The notes beneath the pieces were generated by a model. It was not told the DNA's origin, made no database searches, and saw only the letters and a program-made list of their open reading frames with translations. The translations under genes were made by a program, and so were the position numbers. Of a stretch of DNA of 64,000 bases, positions 56,183 to 64,000 are shown piece after piece (within the stretch, counting starts at the first letter, position 1; the number at the start of each line of letters is the position of its first letter). Source of the stretch: a bacterium (GTDB lineage Bacteria; Bacillota; Bacilli; Lactobacillales; Streptococcaceae). Location of the stretch: assembly GCA_905221085.1 (NCBI GenBank), contig CAJNBT010000004.1:1-64000 (forward strand). Reading direction: 5' to 3'.

Positions 56183-56262
56183 CAATGAAAAATCAAAGAG
56201 CAAACTAGGAAGCTAGGCAATGGTTTCTCAAAGCACTGTTTTGAGGTGGTGGATAAATCGGC
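56183..56262 (-). repeat. Degenerate BOX element
   Basis: AATGAAAAATCAAAGAGCAA and ACTAGGAAGCTAG followed by CACTGTTTTGAGGTGGTGGA. These match boxC and boxB of the pneumococcal BOX repeat as I remember it, read in reverse. boxA is not recognisable. The 56058-56362 gap contains this, copy B and the ezrA terminator; no gene. Confidence 0.7.
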
Positions 56263-56315
56263 TGGGCAGAAACTCAATCTCAGGAGAAAATGAAGTAAAT
56301 CTCCCCACAACTATA

Positions 56316-56356
56316 AAAAAGATTTGATTCTGCTTCTCACACAATCAAATCTTTTT
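56316..56356 (-). terminator. ezrA terminator
   Basis: AAAAAGATTTGATT/AATCAAATCTTTTT, a 14-bp perfect stem. Confidence 0.9.
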
Positions 56357-56362
56357 ATTATT

Positions 56363-58090
56363 TTAGAAACGAATTGTTTCACGTGTTTTCTCATATGAGG
56401 TAACAAAGCGGTTGGTTACACCAGACTCTGCCACTTCCAATGCTTGAGAAATCTTGTCAAACGAAGCGCGATAATCAAATTCTTTCTCAAAAATATCTAA
56501 AGCTTCATTAAAGGCTTCTTGAATGCGTTCATCAAATGAGCGGTAGCGGTTAGAATATTGCAATAGTTGTTCTGTCAAGGTTGCATACTGTACAATATTA
56601 TAAGTTTCCGTCTCAAGCTCTTCCATATCCTTCGTTGCAATTTCAAGAATACGGTTAACTGATTCTATATTGACTAAGTTTTGCTCTAATTCAGCCATTA
56701 GATCTTCCGTATTATTACTTGCTGTAAAGAATAACTTCAAGAAAGTTTGTGGAATACCAGGTAGGTTCCGTTTTTCCATATATCTCTTGATTGTATGGAG
56801 ACGATTAACATATACATTTGCCTTTTGACGTGCATTGATATCATCTTTCTCAACTCGTGCAAGACGCTCACTAACTGCAATTTGTTCATCTTCAATCTCT
56901 TTAAGATTTTCCTGCAGAGATTCAAGTTTTTCTTCAAGAATTGAATATGCTTGAGTTGCTTCATCCTGATCCGAAATCGCTTCAATAATAGCAGTCTCAA
57001 AGCTTTCTAATTCGGACTGTAAACGACGAACATGACTTGCATCCGACTCAGAAAGTAAATAGTTTTTACTCAAACGCTCAATGTCTTCTATCAATAAAGC
57101 ATTATTTTCCTTCATGTGCTGCAGATAAGTAGGAAGTGTTGCTACTAAACCTTCTACTACTTTCTGTGCCGCAATTTCTCTTGTAAAGATATCATAAAGT
57201 GCATTAATCTCTTCTTGGATTTGAGTATTTTCGTACTCTGCATTATCCAATTCTAGTTTCGCAATATTCTCATGATTTTTCTTGAGAGCTTCATAAAGCA
57301 GTTGGAAACGCGCTTCAATATCCGTTTCAGCAAAATGATAATTAGCATCTAAAAGCTTACGGTAGCCATCTTCTAAATCTTCCAGTTGATCAGGTAGGTC
57401 TTTAGATAATGTCGCTACAATTGCTGGTATACGATCAACAATATGCGTTAAAGCTAAAATATGATTTTCCGCATTATCCAAAATCACAGCTGCTTCTACT
57501 GGATCTCCAGACGAATTTAAAGTTACAAACTGAGAAAACTCTGATTGGATATTTTCCAATTGTTTTTCAATTTCAGATAAGCCTTGTCCATATTCTTCAG
57601 AATGATCAGCAACTCTGTGTTGTAACTCTTCAAATAAGTCCAAGGTATGAAGAACACGTCCACTATTTTTAGACTCTTGTTTCTCCAAATCTGCCAAGGC
57701 ATTGCGAATTGCCGCAATATCTTCTTCAATCAAGGTAATTTGACTCTCGATTTGGTCAATTTGATGACTGGCCTTGAAAAAACGGAATGAGTTATTGTAG
57801 CCTTCTGCCTCGAAAAGATTATTTTCGATATCGGCAAAAGAATTAAGAGATAAATCAACCCATTTTTGATTCCATTCACGGAAAGTCACCTGACTTTGTC
57901 CAATCAAGTGCATATTTTTTACAGCTTCAACTTCATCATTAACTGGAAGATTGTACAGTTCTTCTTTTTTCTCTTCTAAAATTGCTAGTTTACTTTCATT
58001 GCGTTTCCTTACATAGATTGCGATAGCATAAGCAATGACCAATAAAACTGCAACTGCAATTATCAAATAAATTACTAGGCTAGCAGACAT
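56363..58090 (-). CDS. ezrA: Septation ring formation regulator EzrA
   Basis: A membrane-anchored division protein that binds FtsZ and controls Z-ring number and the switch between septal and peripheral wall synthesis. It is 575 aa from MSASLVIYLI after AAGGAG. One N-terminal membrane helix (about 4-25) is followed by long coiled-coil/spectrin-like helices to the end. The C-terminal NRYRSFDERIQEAFNEALDIFEKEFDY contains the family QNR-like patch. It is downstream of gyrB (81 bp). Confidence 0.95.
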   Translation of the reverse strand: MSASLVIYLIIAVAVLLVIAYAIAIYVRKRNESKLAILEEKKEELYNLPVNDEVEAVKNMHLIGQSQVTFREWNQKWVDLSLNSFADIENNLFEAEGYNNSFRFFKASHQIDQIESQITLIEEDIAAIRNALADLEKQESKNSGRVLHTLDLFEELQHRVADHSEEYGQGLSEIEKQLENIQSEFSQFVTLNSSGDPVEAAVILDNAENHILALTHIVDRIPAIVATLSKDLPDQLEDLEDGYRKLLDANYHFAETDIEARFQLLYEALKKNHENIAKLELDNAEYENTQIQEEINALYDIFTREIAAQKVVEGLVATLPTYLQHMKENNALLIEDIERLSKNYLLSESDASHVRRLQSELESFETAIIEAISDQDEATQAYSILEEKLESLQENLKEIEDEQIAVSERLARVEKDDINARQKANVYVNRLHTIKRYMEKRNLPGIPQTFLKLFFTASNNTEDLMAELEQNLVNIESVNRILEIATKDMEELETETYNIVQYATLTEQLLQYSNRYRSFDERIQEAFNEALDIFEKEFDYRASFDKISQALEVAESGVTNRFVTSYEKTRETIRF

Positions 58091-58171
58091 ATTAAACTCC
58101 TTTTTTACTTGAAACAATCGTAACGATTATATCATATTTTTTATACCAAGGGAACTACTTCTCCCTATTTT

Positions 58172-60696
<2,525 letters not shown>

Positions 60697-60703
60697 ACCC
60701 TTC

Positions 60704-60712
60704 ATTATAGCA
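60704..60712 (-). promoter_or_regulatory. Promoter of HAD-gyrB-ezrA, leaderless configuration
   Basis: Minus strand TGCTATAAT; the A of the HAD ATG (60696) is 8 nt past the last T. Weak -35. Confidence 0.65.
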
Positions 60713-60754
60713 TTTTTTTATGGAAAAAGCGATGATTTCCCTGAGTTTTCCACA

Positions 60755-60784
60755 TAAAAAAACGAGAGGTTAACTCCCGTTTTA
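60755..60784 (-). terminator. Terminator of the rodA / DJ-1 transcript
   Basis: Minus strand ACGGGAG-TTAAC-CTCTCGT followed by T7; overlaps the stop codon of the DJ-1 gene. Confidence 0.8.
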
Positions 60785-61336
60785 TTGATTTTTACCAAAG
60801 ACGTCTCGATAGAGCATTCCTGTTCGTAAACTCTCTGCGTCTCCTCCTAGTTGGTCCACCAACTCGTAGGCAAAGGCAAGAGCTGTCGAGGGACCTCGAC
60901 TGGTTGTCAAATGACCATCTACCACTACTGTTTCCTTGACGTATTGACCATCAAGGATTTGCTCTTGAACGCCATCATAGCAAGTAAACTTCTTGTTTTT
61001 CAATACTCCTGCTTGATTGAGGGCAATTGGCGCTGCACAAATGGCCGCCAGTTTCTTCCCTTCTTGCTCGAAACTTTGCAACTCTTGAATCAAGGCCTGA
61101 TTATCGCGCAAATGTGCAGAACCAGGCATTCCTCCAGGAAGAACAATCATGTCATAGTCTGATAAATCACCATCAAAGACACGATCTGCACTTACTTGGA
61201 TTGCATGCGAACCCGTCACTTGCTCCTCAAAACCAACCATATCACAAGTAATATTTGCACGACGCAAGACATCTACAACTGTCAAAGCTTCAATTTCTTC
61301 AAAGCCCTGAGCTAACATAACAGCTACTTTAACCAT
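60782..61336 (-). CDS. DJ-1/PfpI (ThiJ) family protein
   Basis: A 184-aa class I glutamine-amidotransferase-like protein. The nucleophile-elbow Cys is in LAAICAAPIAL (about 100-105), the conserved Glu is in QGFEEIEA (about 10-17), and GGMPGSAHLRDN is the family loop. Members act as glyoxalases, chaperones or oxidative-stress sensors; the role here is unassigned. It starts 10 bp after rodA. Confidence 0.88.
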   Translation of the reverse strand: MVKVAVMLAQGFEEIEALTVVDVLRRANITCDMVGFEEQVTGSHAIQVSADRVFDGDLSDYDMIVLPGGMPGSAHLRDNQALIQELQSFEQEGKKLAAICAAPIALNQAGVLKNKKFTCYDGVQEQILDGQYVKETVVVDGHLTTSRGPSTALAFAYELVDQLGGDAESLRTGMLYRDVFGKNQ

Positions 61337-61346
61337 GATTTTCTCC

Positions 61347-62570
61347 TTATTTGATTCGTTTTAATACAACCTTTTTCCGCTTGAATCGGACTTTTCCACT
61401 CTTTTCTTCAGCTAGATTGGTTTGATAACTCATCGATAAAAGCAAGCCAACACCAATCAAGTTACTGATAATAGCCGATCCTCCTTGCGAAATAAAAGGC
61501 AAGGGAATCCCAGTCAAAGGAAGCAAGCCTGTCACGGCACCGATATTCTCAAAGATATGGAAGAGCAACATCATAATCAAACCTGTGGAAATATAGGTGT
61601 AGAACTGATTATTTGATTTAAGAGTAATCTTCAACATACGGTAAATCAGCATAAGATAAAGAGCAATAACAAGAACGGAACCAATAAAGCCAAAATCTTC
61701 TGCGATCACCGTGAAAATCATATCCGACTCACGAACTGGAATAAGCAGATTCGAAGCATTAAAACCTTGACCAAATAAGCCACCACTTCCAATGGCAATT
61801 TGTCCTTGAGCCTGTTGGTAAGTGGTTGTTTGGGCAAAGTCAAATGGATTGAGCCAAGCCAAGATACGATTGATTTGGTAGGTAGGCATTCCCAGTTGAT
61901 GTAGAAAAGCACGACCGCCCTTACTGATAAAAATGGCTAAGAAACCAGCAACTCCTGTTACAGCAGTCACAAATACTGGAATAATAATTTTCCAAGAAAC
62001 CCCTGATAGTAAGACGATTCCTGAGAAGATGGCCACAAAAACCAAAGCCGTCCCCAAGTCACTTTGAAGTGCCAAAAGAACGAGGACTGGAATGGTAAAG
62101 ACAATCATCCAAAAAATTAATAAAAAGTCCAGCGGAACTGTACGTTGCCATTCCTTATGTTTCTTTGTAAATTGGACAATGACACGAGCCAACATGAGGA
62201 TATAAGATATCTTCATAAATTCTGACGGTTGGAATAGGGTAATTCCATTTATTGATACCCAGTTTTTGGCACCCGTTGATGCAACTAAGCTTGGATTATA
62301 AAAGACAATCGGCAAGACCATGAGTCCCAAGCCTAACATATATAGAAAAGGGGTCACCTTCCAAAGAAATTCTGTATTAAAGAGCATGACCACAAAGCCA
62401 ATCACAAGCCCCAAGGCAATCCAGGCGACCTGCTGCCCTAAAATGGGCAGAATATTGTTTGGATAATCATGACTAACAGCTATATAGATAGCCACCACGC
62501 CGATAACCAGTAGAAAAAATACTGGCAATAGCAAACTATAATCGACTCTAGAGTCGAGAGAACGTTTCAT
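61347..62570 (-). CDS. rodA: Rod-shape / peripheral wall SEDS glycosyltransferase RodA
   Basis: Polymerises lipid II during peripheral cell wall growth, paired with a class B PBP. It is 407 aa from MKRSLDSRVDY; nine upstream codons are rejected. About ten membrane segments. SEDS features: QPSEFMKISYILMLA (about 118-132), GSGGLFGQGFNAS (about 256-268), the catalytic-site Asp in ESDMIFTVIAEDFGFIGS, and the C-terminal GIPLPFISQGGSAIISNL. RodA rather than FtsW, by sequence similarity. Confidence 0.92.
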   Translation of the reverse strand: MKRSLDSRVDYSLLLPVFFLLVIGVVAIYIAVSHDYPNNILPILGQQVAWIALGLVIGFVVMLFNTEFLWKVTPFLYMLGLGLMVLPIVFYNPSLVASTGAKNWVSINGITLFQPSEFMKISYILMLARVIVQFTKKHKEWQRTVPLDFLLIFWMIVFTIPVLVLLALQSDLGTALVFVAIFSGIVLLSGVSWKIIIPVFVTAVTGVAGFLAIFISKGGRAFLHQLGMPTYQINRILAWLNPFDFAQTTTYQQAQGQIAIGSGGLFGQGFNASNLLIPVRESDMIFTVIAEDFGFIGSVLVIALYLMLIYRMLKITLKSNNQFYTYISTGLIMMLLFHIFENIGAVTGLLPLTGIPLPFISQGGSAIISNLIGVGLLLSMSYQTNLAEEKSGKVRFKRKKVVLKRIK

Positions 62571-62606
62571 ATACACTAACCTTATACTTTCATACAATAC
62601 TATTTA

Positions 62607-64000
62607 TCAAAGTTCATTTAAAAATTTATCAACAGCCTCATCAACTTCGGATCGAGAGACGGTTTTAACAGTCGCTTCTTTTACTAGAGAATTCACTATT
62701 TGTTTGCCGTATCGTTTTCCAACAATTCTTCTATCCAGAATGAGGGTTAAAGAACGTTGGTGTTCGCGTCTCATACTTCTTCCCAAAGCCTGTTTTAAAC
62801 GAATAATAGCCATCGGCAATTGATAATCATAAAAGGCATTTTTCCCTTCTTGAATTAGTTCCTGATTGATCTTTTTCGTCAAGGGCTCTTGGGGATTTTG
62901 AAAAGGAAGTCTCGGTACAACTTGAATCACAAAAGGATGACTTGAAAAATCAACTCCCTCCCAGAAACTTGCTGCACCAAGCAGGATTTGTTGTTCACCT
63001 TTTTCAAAACGTTTCTTCAGTTGATGAACATCCCCATTTTTATACTGGGCCAGATGGCTAACTGGAAGTAAATCCGATACTGCTAGAAGCATGTCTTTAG
63101 CAGTAAAGAGAACCAAAATCGGTTGTTGGAAAGCTTGAACATCCATCAGCAAATCAGCCACCTCTTGGGCATAAACTTCTAAGGAGGTTTCTGTTACCAG
63201 GGGAAAATCTTTGACCAAGACCACTTCTTGATCCTGTTTTTTATGAGCTTCAATCTTGACAAATTTGGCTTCAGGATAGCCTAAAAGGTCTGCCAAAGAA
63301 ACCCTCTGACTAATCTCAAGAGTGGCCGACACTCCCAAGACTTGACATGAATCAGGCATTAAGGAAGATAGAAGAATACGGCCTGATTTTGTAGAAGAAA
63401 TCTGAATTTTCTTTTGACTCGTTTCAGTTGCTTCAAGCCAGTAATCACCTTCAGCCGTAAAATAGCGAACCAGGTCCTCAAAGCCTTCTACCTCTAATTC
63501 TGAAAAATACTGGTGGAGATTAGCAAGAGAATCTAAGATACTTTTCCGAGATTTTCCAGATTGAAATTGTTCTATCAAGTAAAGACACTCGAAGCGAATA
63601 CTTTCTAGTATTCGTTGTTGAATCCTATTTTCTTCTCCTACTAAAGCCTTATCAACTAAAGCAATAATAGACTGGATATCGTAGGTCTCTTGAAGCAGAT
63701 TTTCTAGAGCCAACAAAACTTTTTGAACTTCATCAATAATCAATAAACGATCGCTGATAAATTCAGGATTATCTTCAAGTCTGGTTACAAGATAGGCATG
63801 ATTGGTCACTAAAAGCTTGCAAGTCTCTGCTCTTTCTTGACTACGTTTCCAGAAATCTTCCGTCATAAATAAGCTCTTGGATGATAAATTCCCATCATGA
63901 CGAAGATCTGTCAGAAAATGTTGGTAACGGTAGAGTTGACCAATCTCGTCCAAATCCCCGGTTTCTGTCTCTGTCAACCAGACCAAGAGTTGCATTTTAA
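62607..64000 (-). CDS. dinG: DinG-family ATP-dependent helicase, C-terminal part (5' end outside window)
   Basis: About 464 residues are visible. The N-terminal part (Walker A and, in streptococci, a DnaQ-like exonuclease domain) lies beyond 64000, and the frame is open at the edge. Seen: LLVTNHAYLV, the DEAH-box position as LIIDEVQKVL (DEVQ), ISSTKSGRILLSSLMPDS, GAASFWEGVDF (motif V-like) and LKQALGRSMRRE (motif VI). Acts in DNA repair/R-loop or G4 removal by family. rodA follows 36 bp downstream. Confidence 0.92.
   Translation of the reverse strand, partial: KMQLLVWLTETETGDLDEIGQLYRYQHFLTDLRHDGNLSSKSLFMTEDFWKRSQERAETCKLLVTNHAYLVTRLEDNPEFISDRLLIIDEVQKVLLALENLLQETYDIQSIIALVDKALVGEENRIQQRILESIRFECLYLIEQFQSGKSRKSILDSLANLHQYFSELEVEGFEDLVRYFTAEGDYWLEATETSQKKIQISSTKSGRILLSSLMPDSCQVLGVSATLEISQRVSLADLLGYPEAKFVKIEAHKKQDQEVVLVKDFPLVTETSLEVYAQEVADLLMDVQAFQQPILVLFTAKDMLLAVSDLLPVSHLAQYKNGDVHQLKKRFEKGEQQILLGAASFWEGVDFSSHPFVIQVVPRLPFQNPQEPLTKKINQELIQEGKNAFYDYQLPMAIIRLKQALGRSMRREHQRSLTLILDRRIVGKRYGKQIVNSLVKEATVKTVSRSEVDEAVDKFLNEL

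Overview
The window is chromosomal DNA of a Mitis-group streptococcus (S. mitis / oralis / pseudopneumoniae / pneumoniae cluster). Evidence: pneumococcal-type protein sequences throughout (ParC, ParE, PunA, DeoD, rpsT with a TTG start), low GC, extended -10 promoters, a CodY box, a CtsR box, a degenerate BOX element, and IS1167-type ISL3 insertion sequences. I cannot name the species from sequence alone. Most genes lie on the minus strand.

Layout, left to right. 1-77: end of an ISL3 element whose transposase runs in from outside the window. 0.2-2.7 kb: tuf and an AI-2E-family permease. 2.8-9.4 kb: dacA (+) facing the sufCDSUB operon. 9.5-13.7 kb: DUF3272 gene, dnaX, fRMsr-like GAF gene, rpsA, tRNA-Gln, tRNA-Tyr, DUF2969 gene. 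13.8-16.9 kb: ilvE and an oligopeptide-binding lipoprotein gene behind a perfect CodY box. 17-19 kb: a lectinolysin-type cholesterol-dependent cytolysin (CDC). 19.3-26.3 kb: parC and parE, separated by three accessory genes (CPBP protease, ANT(6)-like, unknown). 26.4 kb: plsY (+). 27-34.9 kb: a nucleoside uptake and salvage operon (methyltransferase-pdp-deoC-cdd-pnrA-ABC transporter). 35-38.4 kb: a small membrane protein, coaA, rpsT, a FlaR-like kinase and Sir2. 38.6-46 kb: purine/ribose salvage (rpiA, deoB, DUF1697, punA, deoD), interrupted by a 910-residue lipase/lectin/CDC-domain chimera. 46-50.9 kb: IS remnant, nnrD, an unknown gene, folD and a two-gene amino-acid ABC transporter. 51-56 kb: DUF1797 gene, clpE, an intact ISL3 element, NUDIX gene, DUF1827 gene. 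56-64 kb: ezrA, gyrB, HAD phosphatase, DJ-1 protein, rodA, and the C-terminal part of a DinG helicase.

Most noteworthy. (1) Two secreted proteins about 21 kb apart share F-type lectin domains and a CDC domain 4. One is a complete CDC with the human-CD59 motif. The other joins a class-3 lipase, calcium-binding repeats, two lectin domains and an isolated domain 4 that has lost the CD59 motif but keeps the Thr-Leu cholesterol pair. (2) The deoD leader holds two tandem copies, about 130 nt each, of a structured RNA. Several helices covary between the copies; I recognise no known class. (3) The intact ISL3 element has an exact 8-bp target duplication overlapping the clpE stop codon and has cut clpE off from its probable terminator. 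(4) Four genes (dacA, plsY, the RsmC-like methyltransferase, the HAD phosphatase) appear to be transcribed from their own start codon (leaderless).

Functionally, the centre of the window is nucleoside scavenging: PnrA-type uptake, phosphorolysis (Pdp, PunA, DeoD), deamination (Cdd) and pentose-phosphate recovery (DeoB, DeoC, RpiA). Around it are housekeeping genes for Fe-S assembly, DNA topology, cell division and elongation, and translation.
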